Below are positions 42,352 to 49,439 of a stretch of 50,406 nt of DNA, in pieces. Source of the DNA: Leptospira sp. (GTDB lineage Bacteria; Spirochaetota; Leptospiria; Leptospirales; Leptospiraceae); contig JAPZRK010000115.1 in NCBI GenBank assembly GCA_027531445.1, positions 1 through 50,406 on the forward strand, given 5' to 3'. Each line of letters opens with the position of its first letter. The stretch's first letter is position 1. The position numbers were made by a program, and so were the translations under genes. The notes under the pieces were generated by a model. The model ran no database searches. It was given only the letters and a program-made list of their open reading frames with translations, and was not told the DNA's origin.

Positions 42352-42352
42352 A
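42280..42352. repeat. 73-bp direct repeat, displaced copy of HD-GYP 3' end
   Basis: Second copy of 40287-40359. The two copies bound a 1.9-kb segment holding the FG-GAP gene and the AgmX-like gene. Confidence 0.9.
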
Positions 42353-42455
42353 AAAATTATCGCGACCAGATCCTAAAAACATATAATTCTAGTTTGATTT
42401 CATCTTCACAATTTTTTTTACAATTTAGAACAAAAAAAGTGAATATTTGATTTGA

Positions 42456-42575
42456 GAGATGTTATATTGCAAATGGAAGTTAGCTAAGTTCGATCAATGA
42501 AATTGATATTATTCGGAGCATGTATAGGCTTCGGGTGATTTTATCTTTTTTATTAGATGTGTTATCTATAAGCCA
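42456..42575 (+). pseudogene. Decayed copy of the FG-GAP gene 5' end
   Basis: The stretch resembles 40610-40730: gatgtt-tat-tgca-a-tggaa, then aatgaaattgat, and a signal-peptide-like frame RSMYRLRVILSFLLDVLS matching RRICRLGLILTFMLYSLT. It breaks down after about 110 bp with frameshifts. Lying directly after the HD-GYP remnant, it repeats the order HD-GYP end then FG-GAP start. Confidence 0.75.
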
Positions 42576-42877
42576 AACCGCTCTCCCAAAACCATAGTCA
42601 GCGAGTTAGGGAAAACCCTTAACCACTACTCAATGGGTGAACGATAGGTCATCTTGAATCAGCTATCGCCATGCCTGTATTAAATGTTCTTATTTAATGC
42701 AACTTAAAGACCATTATAATACGAAAATTGGGATTCTAAGTTTGATTAGGGGGCAAGACATAGAATAAAGGCGAACCATTTGTGGTGATGGTAAATTTAA
42801 TACTAACAGGTAAAAAAAAGAATTGCGTTAGGGGCTCCTTTGTTAAAGTCTTTTCAAATAAAATTAAGGAGATAATT
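42576..42877. other. Intergenic region before the micro-lipoprotein genes
   Basis: No convincing gene. It contains a small hairpin GTTAGGG-aaaa-CCCTTAAC (42605-42623, one bulged T) and ends in AAGGAG before the first micro-lipoprotein start at 42878. The first part may be decayed FG-GAP sequence. Confidence 0.5.
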
Positions 42878-43099
42878 ATGAATAGATTATTGAAAAGAAT
42901 ATTTTTTCTTGTGTCTGCTCTAATGCTTTTAGCAGTATCAAATTGCAGAACTTACAATGGTATTGTTAAGGCGAACGACGGAAAGATTTACGTTACTAGT
43001 ATTTTATCACTTCCATTCTATCAGTCACGGGATATTCTTTCCTGCCAAGATAAAGGAACAGAGTTAGAGTGTAAAAAGCTCGAGATTATAAAAAACTAA
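42878..43099 (+). CDS. Micro-lipoprotein 1 with C-terminal Cys pair
   Basis: This 73-residue protein has a signal peptide (RIFFLVSALMLLAVSNC), a spirochaetal lipobox with Cys22, and a short mature chain containing the pattern SCQDKGTELEC near the C-terminus (two Cys with 8 residues between). AAGGAG precedes the ATG. It is the first of three tandem small lipoproteins with the same layout, probably one operon and one family. The Cys pair may form a disulfide hairpin, an inference from shared spacing. Function unknown. Confidence 0.7.
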   Translation: MNRLLKRIFFLVSALMLLAVSNCRTYNGIVKANDGKIYVTSILSLPFYQSRDILSCQDKGTELECKKLEIIKN

Positions 43100-43112
43100 T
43101 ATTGAGGAAATT

Positions 43113-43301
43113 ATGAAAAATATAAAATTAGGTTTAATTGCTATTGGAATTTTAATAGTATTCAATTGTGCACCTTATTATCAAATCCGCCAGGTTGAAA
43201 GTAAGGATGAAAAGGTATTCGTTGTGCATGCTGTCAATGATTCATTTGTTATGGTATGCAAATTACAAGGCGATTCAAAGCTTGTTTGTTCTGAAAAATA
43301 G
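43113..43301 (+). CDS. Micro-lipoprotein 2 with C-terminal Cys pair
   Basis: A 62-residue lipoprotein (leader ending LIVFNC, Cys19) whose C-terminus carries VCKLQGDSKLVC, two Cys with 9 residues between. It follows micro-lipoprotein 1 at 13 bp with its own GAGG ribosome site. It contains the segment KVFVVHAVNDSFVMVC, similar in place to the IYVTSILSLPF...ILSC segment of its neighbour. Confidence 0.65.
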   Translation: MKNIKLGLIAIGILIVFNCAPYYQIRQVESKDEKVFVVHAVNDSFVMVCKLQGDSKLVCSEK

Positions 43302-43313
43302 GGGATTGAGATA

Positions 43314-43535
43314 ATGAAAAGATTAAATATTGTTTTCAGTGTATTTGCGTTACTTGTTTTGACGCTTTTATTGAATTGTTCAGCGAATAAAGATGCTACT
43401 TCACCAGAGAAGGGTGTTTATTATAAGACACGCTCTACTCTCGTAGTTTTCTTTGCTCTTCATGATATTGACAAGTGCACAGTTACGGGAAATTCTGTAA
43501 GTTGCACTCCAATGGATATCAAAATAACAAATTAA
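43314..43535 (+). CDS. Micro-lipoprotein 3 with C-terminal Cys pair
   Basis: A 73-residue lipoprotein (leader FALLVLTLLLNC, Cys22) with KCTVTGNSVSC near its end, two Cys with 8 residues between. It sits 12 bp after micro-lipoprotein 2. All three have the order lipobox, short beta-like strand pair, Cys pair. A 14-bp perfect inverted repeat follows the gene. Confidence 0.65.
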   Translation: MKRLNIVFSVFALLVLTLLLNCSANKDATSPEKGVYYKTRSTLVVFFALHDIDKCTVTGNSVSCTPMDIKITN

Positions 43536-43551
43536 GATCCCAACGATTAAA

Positions 43552-43597
43552 AAGTTTATTGTAGTGATCTTCTGATTGAGGAAACTACAATAAACTT
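43552..43597 (+). repeat. 14-bp perfect inverted repeat between micro-lipoprotein 3 and the next lipoprotein gene
   Basis: AAGTTTATTGTAGT (43552-43565) and ACTACAATAAACTT (43584-43597) are perfect complements around 18 nt. It begins 17 bp after one gene and ends 22 bp before the start of the next. No T-run follows, so it may be an mRNA hairpin in the leader, a weak terminator, or an operator. Confidence 0.7.
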
Positions 43598-43619
43598 ACT
43601 TCAGATTACACACCAACAA

Positions 43620-44096
43620 ATGAAACTTTTAAATGGTTCAAACATAATTATTGTTTTCTTATGCTTTCTAGCCTTATCAAATTGTAACCGAAGTAATACT
43701 GATTTATCTAATCCAGTACAATTTGAAAATAAAATTAAGATTTTCAGTATACCGGATTTTATTCAAAGTCCATCCACCGAAAAAAAGGTGCTAACCCTAG
43801 TGAATGGTTCTAATAGTGTAATGAAGATATATTCCGTTCAAGGTAAGGAAAATTCATTTTATGTTTCAGAAAAATCGGACATTACGCTAGTTGCATTGAA
43901 GAACTCGTTTACTTTGGATTTATCCAGTAAAATTGTCACCCTCAATGAAGATGAAATCATCTTTTTACCTAAAAGGACGTACTTTAGATTTTATTCTAAA
44001 AATAATAAACCAGCGAAAGTATTATTTACGCTACACTCGAATGACATCAATGATATGAACATCGTGACAGAAGATTTTTTAAATCAAATAAAATAA
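43620..44096 (+). CDS. Lipoprotein of unknown function
   Basis: The 158-residue lipoprotein has a leader ending FLALSNC (Cys22) and a mature part predicted mainly beta (strands around KVLTLVNGSNSVMKIYSVQGKENSFYVSEKSDITLV). No family recognised. It is downstream of the three micro-lipoproteins, set apart by the 14-bp inverted repeat. A GATGGAA...TTCCATC hairpin lies in the gap to the convergent Ada-like gene. Confidence 0.65.
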   Translation: MKLLNGSNIIIVFLCFLALSNCNRSNTDLSNPVQFENKIKIFSIPDFIQSPSTEKKVLTLVNGSNSVMKIYSVQGKENSFYVSEKSDITLVALKNSFTLDLSSKIVTLNEDEIIFLPKRTYFRFYSKNNKPAKVLFTLHSNDINDMNIVTEDFLNQIK

Positions 44097-44145
44097 AGGG
44101 ATGCCCTTGACCCACTTACTTCCCGAAGAAAAATAAACATCCGTG

Positions 44146-44171
44146 GATGGAAGTTTTTCAACTTTTCCATC
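44146..44171. terminator. Possible hairpin terminator between convergent genes
   Basis: GATGGAAGTT (44146-44155) pairs with AAC and TTCCATC (44160-44171) around a TTTC loop with a TT bulge. It stands between the lipoprotein gene and the convergent Ada-like gene. It lacks a T-run, so termination is uncertain. Confidence 0.4.
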
Positions 44172-44203
44172 GTTTGGAGATTCTCATTCGTAGAGAAACT
44201 CCC

Positions 44204-45073
44204 CTAATTACCGGAATCAATTTGACTCGCTTCCCATCCGATCATTGCAATTTTTCGATTGCTACCCCAACGGTATTGGCCAAATTCCCCAGTCGAACGA
44301 ATGACTCGGTGGCATGGAATTAGATAGGCAATCGGATTGTCGCCGATCGCAGAACCAACGGCACGCGAAGCATTGGGTTGGTCCATTGACTTTGCAAGAC
44401 TTCCATAAGAGGCCAAATTTCCTGTGGGAATTTTTAAAAGTGCCTCCCATACCTTGATTTGGAATTGGGTTCCCTTCAAATGTAACTTGATCTGACTGAG
44501 ATGTGACCTTTGCTTGAGAAATAGATCCAATACGCTTTCTTGGTGTGGACTGATTGACTGGTTGTATTTTGCATTTGGAAAAAGAAGCTTCATATCACGA
44601 ATCGCTGTTTCATCATCAGTATCTGAAAAGGTTAAATGACAAATGCCTTTCTCTGTCGAAGCACAAAGAATTCTGCCAAACATACTATCTGTTATCTCAA
44701 AATGGATGTTAAGTTGTTCACCACCATTTTTGTATTCACCTGGAGTCATCCCCTCGATCTTAACGAACAAATCGTGCAATCGACTCGTTCCAGAAAGACC
44801 AGAATCAAAAGCTGTATCCAATAATGTTGCTCTTTCTTCTTTCAATCTTTTCTTCGCAAACGCAAGCGTTGTAAATTGTAAGAATTTCTTTGGACTGACT
44901 CCCGCCCACTCGCTAAAGAGTCTCTGGAAATGAAAGGGACTGAGTTGCAACTGTTCGGCAAGCACATCCAAATTTGGCTGTTCTTGAAAGTGAGTTTGGA
45001 TGTAATGAATGGCAGTTTCTATTCTATCGAAATTCTTTCTTTGGTCCTCTTTCATAGATTCCAGTATACTCAT
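44204..45073 (-). CDS. Ada-like fusion: AraC helix-turn-helix plus methylated-DNA methyltransferase
   Basis: The N-terminal ~110 residues form an AraC-type double helix-turn-helix (LDVLAEQLQLSPFHFQRLFSEWAGVSPKKFLQF and LLDTAFDSGLSGTSRLHDLFVKIEGMTPGEYK). The C-terminal part is an O6-alkylguanine-DNA methyltransferase with the acceptor Cys in IPCHRVIRSTGEFGQYRWG. It lacks the N-terminal metal-binding Cys domain of E. coli Ada. Known proteins repair O6-methylguanine and can regulate alkylation-repair genes. The ATG at 45073 is preferred; a TTG at 45088 also opens the frame. Confidence 0.9.
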   Translation of the reverse strand: MSILESMKEDQRKNFDRIETAIHYIQTHFQEQPNLDVLAEQLQLSPFHFQRLFSEWAGVSPKKFLQFTTLAFAKKRLKEERATLLDTAFDSGLSGTSRLHDLFVKIEGMTPGEYKNGGEQLNIHFEITDSMFGRILCASTEKGICHLTFSDTDDETAIRDMKLLFPNAKYNQSISPHQESVLDLFLKQRSHLSQIKLHLKGTQFQIKVWEALLKIPTGNLASYGSLAKSMDQPNASRAVGSAIGDNPIAYLIPCHRVIRSTGEFGQYRWGSNRKIAMIGWEASQIDSGN

Positions 45074-45354
45074 CTTTGAAAGAACCAAAACCCGAATCTT
45101 GCTATTTTAAAAAAATCGATCCAATTTTCACTACTGCACAAGCGATTGTAACGGACATCCTTTGCGGAGCAAAGATGGGAGTGGAAAGCGCGGTCCAGCT
45201 CCTGAGTGAGCTGGATGTGCCCAGAATGCCAGTATTTGGCAGTATCCCTAAGAATTTCGGGTCTCAAAAATTTGTTTCGCCTTTTTTTATTCTGTGTTGA
45301 CACATTTGAAACATTTTCGTCTCATTTTATAAGAACCAATTCAGGAGAACCAAG
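45074..45354. promoter_or_regulatory. Divergent region between Ada-like gene and hydrolase-like gene
   Basis: No gene is convincing; two overlapping opposite-strand frames (about 45070-45303) have no recognisable product. An 8-bp hairpin TCCAGCTC/GAGCTGGA with 6-nt loop is at 45194-45215. A promoter-like TTGACA at 45297-45302, with a weak -10 (TCTCAT) 17 bp later, precedes the hydrolase-like gene, which has AGGAG before its ATG. Confidence 0.45.
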
Positions 45355-46161
45355 ATGCGTAGCATACTCACAGGAATCGTAGCACTGCTTTTTACAGCGG
45401 GGATCAGTGCCCAAACCCACACCGTTTTCATTCACGGAAAATCAGACAAGAACCATAATGGCGTTGGCACTACAGATGTGAACAATTACTGGGGAACTTC
45501 AACTAGCAGTGTAGCTGGAAGCAAAATCTTCGTTGGTTATGACGGAACAACCGATCCAAGAACTTACGGAGCTTCAAGAGCTCAAACAAACATCACAACT
45601 GCACTCACTAATAATTGCAAAAGCGGCAAAACTTGTAAAATCGTATGCCACTCTGCTGGTTGTTATGCCATTGAATTTTGGCTAGCAAGCTTAGGCGGAA
45701 CTGCATCGTCCAAAGGATTTGGAATCACAAAAGTAACTGCACTAGCGGCGGCATCTGGTGGATCTGAGCTTGCATCTGCACTTAATGGAATCTCATTCGG
45801 TTTTGGTGGAAATGCAATGGACAAAGCACTTATCGTGGGTACTGCACGAGGCGCTTTCAACCATAACAACACTGGTGGTGTAACCGTATTTCATGTTCCT
45901 GGATACAAAGGTTTGATCGGAGCATCTGCGATCCTTCCAGGTGAAGACGATTATGCGGTCGCATATCACTCTTCTTGTGGTTACAACAAAGCAGGTGGTC
46001 TTAACAAATGCCAAACTTCACTCACACAAAGCGAAGGGATTTGGCCATTCAACTCCAATGTAACTTACACTCAATATTCTGGCCACTTAAGAGCACCGTC
46101 ACTTACAGCGACTGGTCTCTACAAAGACCATGGCGAGATCAAATCAGAAGGTAACAGATAA
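45355..46161 (+). CDS. Exported alpha/beta-hydrolase-like protein, paralogue of 22354-23175
   Basis: This 268-residue protein has a signal peptide (ILTGIVALLFTAGISAQ) and is nearly superimposable on the protein at 22354: THTVFIHGKS, the elbow VCHSAGC with Ser100, the same Cys pattern (NNCKSGKTCKIVCHSAGCY) and GEDDYAVAYHSSCGYN. I judge roughly four in five residues identical by eye. Differences cluster at surface-like segments (for example NNVTYTQYSGHLRAPS). AGGAG precedes the ATG. The same terminator design follows, again facing a convergent gene. Confidence 0.72.
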   Translation: MRSILTGIVALLFTAGISAQTHTVFIHGKSDKNHNGVGTTDVNNYWGTSTSSVAGSKIFVGYDGTTDPRTYGASRAQTNITTALTNNCKSGKTCKIVCHSAGCYAIEFWLASLGGTASSKGFGITKVTALAAASGGSELASALNGISFGFGGNAMDKALIVGTARGAFNHNNTGGVTVFHVPGYKGLIGASAILPGEDDYAVAYHSSCGYNKAGGLNKCQTSLTQSEGIWPFNSNVTYTQYSGHLRAPSLTATGLYKDHGEIKSEGNR

Positions 46162-46187
46162 AAAGGATCTTCCTTCGTGAAGGTTTC

Positions 46188-46219
46188 AAAAGGTCAGCGT
46201 TTGCTGACCTTTTTTTTTT
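46188..46219. terminator. Bidirectional terminator between second hydrolase-like gene and RND gene
   Basis: AAAAGGTCAGC and GCTGACCTTTT form a perfect stem with a GTTT loop, followed by about ten T. It touches the stop of the convergent RND permease gene. It is nearly the same as the terminator at 23205, which supports a block duplication of gene plus terminator. Confidence 0.87.
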
Positions 46220-49200
46220 AAGTATGTTCTAGTAGATGGACTTCCCCACCACGTAGCAATTCTCTTTTTCTAGCATTGCCAACAAACCAATAATACAACA
46301 CAGGCACTGCGAATCGGCTGAGTATCGTCGCCGCAATTTCACCAAACATTAATGAAACGGCAAGACCTTGGAAGATGGGATCAAACAACATAATGAAGGA
46401 GCCCACAATTACAGCGGAGGCGGTAAGCAACATCGGTCGAAATCTCACTACACCTGCATGGATCACTGCCGTTTTTACATCCACACCCTTCTCGATTTCT
46501 GCCTCGATAAAATCTACGAGTATGATGGAATTTCGGACGATGATCCCCGCTCCCGCGATGAATCCAATCATGGATGTCGCCGTAAAGTAAGCACCCATAA
46601 TGAAGTGACCAGGCAATATTCCAATAAGGGAAATAGGAATCGGAGCCATGATGATGAGCGGCACCGTATAACTACGAAACCATCCAAGCACTAAAATGTA
46701 AATTAACACCATCACAACTGCGAACGCTCCGCCTAGATCTCGGAATACTTCATAGGTGATAAACCATTCTCCATCCCATTTGACAACTGGCTTTGTTGTA
46801 TTCCACGGCACATCTGCAGTTTGGGTTTCATATTTGATTTTTGGTGCAATCTTTAACATTCCATAGACGGGAGCTTCCTCAGCACCAGAAAGTTCACTCA
46901 TCACATAAGAGACTGGCTTGAGATTCTTACGGAATAAGGCTCTATCTTCTTCGATCCGAGGTGTTCCAATGACAAGTGATGACGGGATGACACCAGTTTC
47001 CATGGACATCAAATTTTGGCCTTGGAATGGATTGTTGGAAGATCGGTAAGATTGTTCCACAGAAAGATTGATCGTGACCTCTTCTGGTTCCACTGATGTC
47101 GCAATGCTGACAAGAGGAGATTCAGAAAAGAGGTAATGTCCAGTGCCTGCAAGAGATAAGGAACGAACTCCAAACGTTCCAGCTTTGTCGTAGCTGATTG
47201 GATAGATGAGTTTGGGCCTTCCATTTCGAAGACTTGTATCCAAATCAACGACACTCGGTTCTGCGGCGAAAATCGCATGGATTTCTTCGGCTACTTTCAT
47301 CCTTTCCTCGGCGTTGGGACCATAGATTTCAGCGACCATTGTTGCCATAACAGGTGGTCCTGGTGGAATCTCCAAAACCTTCGTAATCGCATTGTGTTTT
47401 TTGCCAAACTCAATGATTTGCGGACGAAGAGATTCAATAACTTCATGCGATGATTCTTTGCGATCCGATTTGTTTTTTAGAACGATTTGTAGATCATTCA
47501 TCGATTCTAAATTTCTTAAAAAAGAATGTTTTACCATTCCAGAAAAGGAAAATGGAGTGGGTTCTCCAGCATATACCTGAACTTTGACGATGTTTTCATT
47601 TTTCAAAAGTTCGGCGATCAATGTTTCCGTTTTTGCCAAACTTTGGTCCATAGAAGTAGTCGTTGGATAATCTATCAAAACTTGGAATTCTTCTTTGTTG
47701 TCAAATGGCAACATCTTCACCTTTACAAGTTTGAGAGCAACAAATCCCATCGACAGAAGTAAGAGTCCCACCGTGATCAGTCCAAAGACACTCGCATTTT
47801 TTTTAGTCGATAACAGCCATCCTGTAAACTTGATATAAATCTGATCGAGTTTGGATACTTTCTCTTCATCTGGAGGAACATTCGAGGGATTGGCATCTGA
47901 TTCTTTATGTGAATGTTTGAGAAGACGAACAGAAGCCCATGGTGTGATGATAAAGGCAACGAAGAGCGAAAGGATCATCGCAAGACTTGCACCCACTGGG
48001 ATCGGCTTCATATATGGGCCCATAAGTCCCCTCACAAATGCCATGGGCAAAATCGCGGCGATAACAGTGAAGGTCGCGAGAATCGTGGGATTGCCTACTT
48101 CTGAAACACCTTGTAACGTTGCTTTTACGATCCCTAAATGTGGATTTTCCAAAAGGTGTCGTTCAATGTTTTCGACGACAACAATGGCATCATCTACCAA
48201 TATTCCGATGGAAAATATCAAAGCGAACAAAGTGACACGATTTAAGGTATAACCCATAAAGTAATAGATGGCAAGCGTTAGCGCAAGTGTTACTGGAATC
48301 GCGATCGCAACAACTAGAGATGCTCTCCATCCCATCCAAAGTGCGATGAGGATCGTTACAGAAAGTGTCGCAATCATCAAATGCTCAATGAGTTCATGTG
48401 ATTTATCTGCGGCAGTGCTACCATAATTTCGAACGACTGAAAGCTGGATTTCTTTAGGTAATTCAGATTGAAAGATTTTTGCTCTAGCTAATAAATCTTC
48501 TGCAAGAGTAACGACGTTGGTTCCTTTTCTTTTTGCAAAGACAATGGAGACAGCATTTCGTTTCCCACCACCGATTTCTTTATCAAAAAGGAAAGAAGAC
48601 TTCATACGTTCTTCCGGACCTTCTTCAATTTTTGCAATGTCCATAAGCCGTATCACACGACCACCACGTTGGACAATCGGCAACTTTTGAACTTCTAAGA
48701 TGGTTTTGATCTGACCACCGACTTCTACATCCATTACTTTTTCTTTGGACCAATTTTTACCGGCGGGTAAAAAAGCATCGTTTGATTGCAGGGAATTTGC
48801 CACTTCGAGCAAAGTAACTCCATATCTGGACATATCAGACGGATTTACAATCACCCGAATTACTTTTTTTCTTCCACCTAAAAGCTCTACACTTGCTAAA
48901 TCGGGAGTTGATGATAACTCGCGTGCCAAAGGTGCCACTTTCGTTCGTAAAGTATAATCATCTAATACATCTGAGCTAAATGATAAGGTAAGAAAGGGTA
49001 CATCATCAATAGAAAAGGATTTAACCTTGGGTTCCAAGACATTCTTTGGAAGCTGCTGTCTGGCTTCCATAAGCTTGTGGTGGATTTTTACGAGAGAGGG
49101 TTCAATCGGTTCCCCAACTTTGAACCGAACGGTGATGAGACCTCCATGCCATTTACTTGTAGAGTAAACGTACTCGACTCCTTCCAGTCCCCATATCGCT

Positions 49201-49439
49201 CGTTCTACGACTTCAATGACTTTTCGCTCCGTCTCTTCTGGAGAAAACCCAGGCGCGGCAAGTTGGATATCAATCATTGGAACACTAATTTGTGGCTCCT
49301 CTTCCTTAGGAGTAAGGAAAACAGAAAAAACTCCAATAATCAAACTTCCAATCGCTATGACAGGAGTTAACTGAGAAAACATAAACATCTCAGCCAACCT
49401 GCCTGCGAATCCTCTTTTAATTTGTAAGTTGGGATTCAT
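46218..49439 (-). CDS. RND-family efflux permease
   Basis: The 1073-residue inner-membrane transporter has twelve expected membrane helices and two large periplasmic loops. The opening RLAEMFMFSQLTPVIAIGSLIIGV and the TM4 motif FSIGILVDDAIVVVENIERHL, with the Asp-Asp proton-relay pair, identify the family (AcrB/CzcA superfamily). The GAGGAG ribosome site precedes the ATG at 49439. The start overlaps the TolC-family gene by 23 nt. Substrate class (drug, metal or lipid) is not decidable from motifs alone. The usual membrane-fusion partner is not between the two genes. Confidence 0.93.
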   Translation of the reverse strand: MNPNLQIKRGFAGRLAEMFMFSQLTPVIAIGSLIIGVFSVFLTPKEEEPQISVPMIDIQLAAPGFSPEETERKVIEVVERAIWGLEGVEYVYSTSKWHGGLITVRFKVGEPIEPSLVKIHHKLMEARQQLPKNVLEPKVKSFSIDDVPFLTLSFSSDVLDDYTLRTKVAPLARELSSTPDLASVELLGGRKKVIRVIVNPSDMSRYGVTLLEVANSLQSNDAFLPAGKNWSKEKVMDVEVGGQIKTILEVQKLPIVQRGGRVIRLMDIAKIEEGPEERMKSSFLFDKEIGGGKRNAVSIVFAKRKGTNVVTLAEDLLARAKIFQSELPKEIQLSVVRNYGSTAADKSHELIEHLMIATLSVTILIALWMGWRASLVVAIAIPVTLALTLAIYYFMGYTLNRVTLFALIFSIGILVDDAIVVVENIERHLLENPHLGIVKATLQGVSEVGNPTILATFTVIAAILPMAFVRGLMGPYMKPIPVGASLAMILSLFVAFIITPWASVRLLKHSHKESDANPSNVPPDEEKVSKLDQIYIKFTGWLLSTKKNASVFGLITVGLLLLSMGFVALKLVKVKMLPFDNKEEFQVLIDYPTTTSMDQSLAKTETLIAELLKNENIVKVQVYAGEPTPFSFSGMVKHSFLRNLESMNDLQIVLKNKSDRKESSHEVIESLRPQIIEFGKKHNAITKVLEIPPGPPVMATMVAEIYGPNAEERMKVAEEIHAIFAAEPSVVDLDTSLRNGRPKLIYPISYDKAGTFGVRSLSLAGTGHYLFSESPLVSIATSVEPEEVTINLSVEQSYRSSNNPFQGQNLMSMETGVIPSSLVIGTPRIEEDRALFRKNLKPVSYVMSELSGAEEAPVYGMLKIAPKIKYETQTADVPWNTTKPVVKWDGEWFITYEVFRDLGGAFAVVMVLIYILVLGWFRSYTVPLIIMAPIPISLIGILPGHFIMGAYFTATSMIGFIAGAGIIVRNSIILVDFIEAEIEKGVDVKTAVIHAGVVRFRPMLLTASAVIVGSFIMLFDPIFQGLAVSLMFGEIAATILSRFAVPVLYYWFVGNARKRELLRGGEVHLLEHT

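Noticed and set aside
42600..42630. GTTAGGG...CCTTAAC hairpin considered as an integron attC-like site
   Set aside because: It does not match the attC core consensus, is too short, and no integrase or cassette array is present.
45070..45303. Overlapping opposite-strand frames of 74 and 77 codons between the Ada-like and hydrolase-like genes
   Set aside because: Neither has a ribosome site, domain or signal, and both cover what should be a divergent promoter region.
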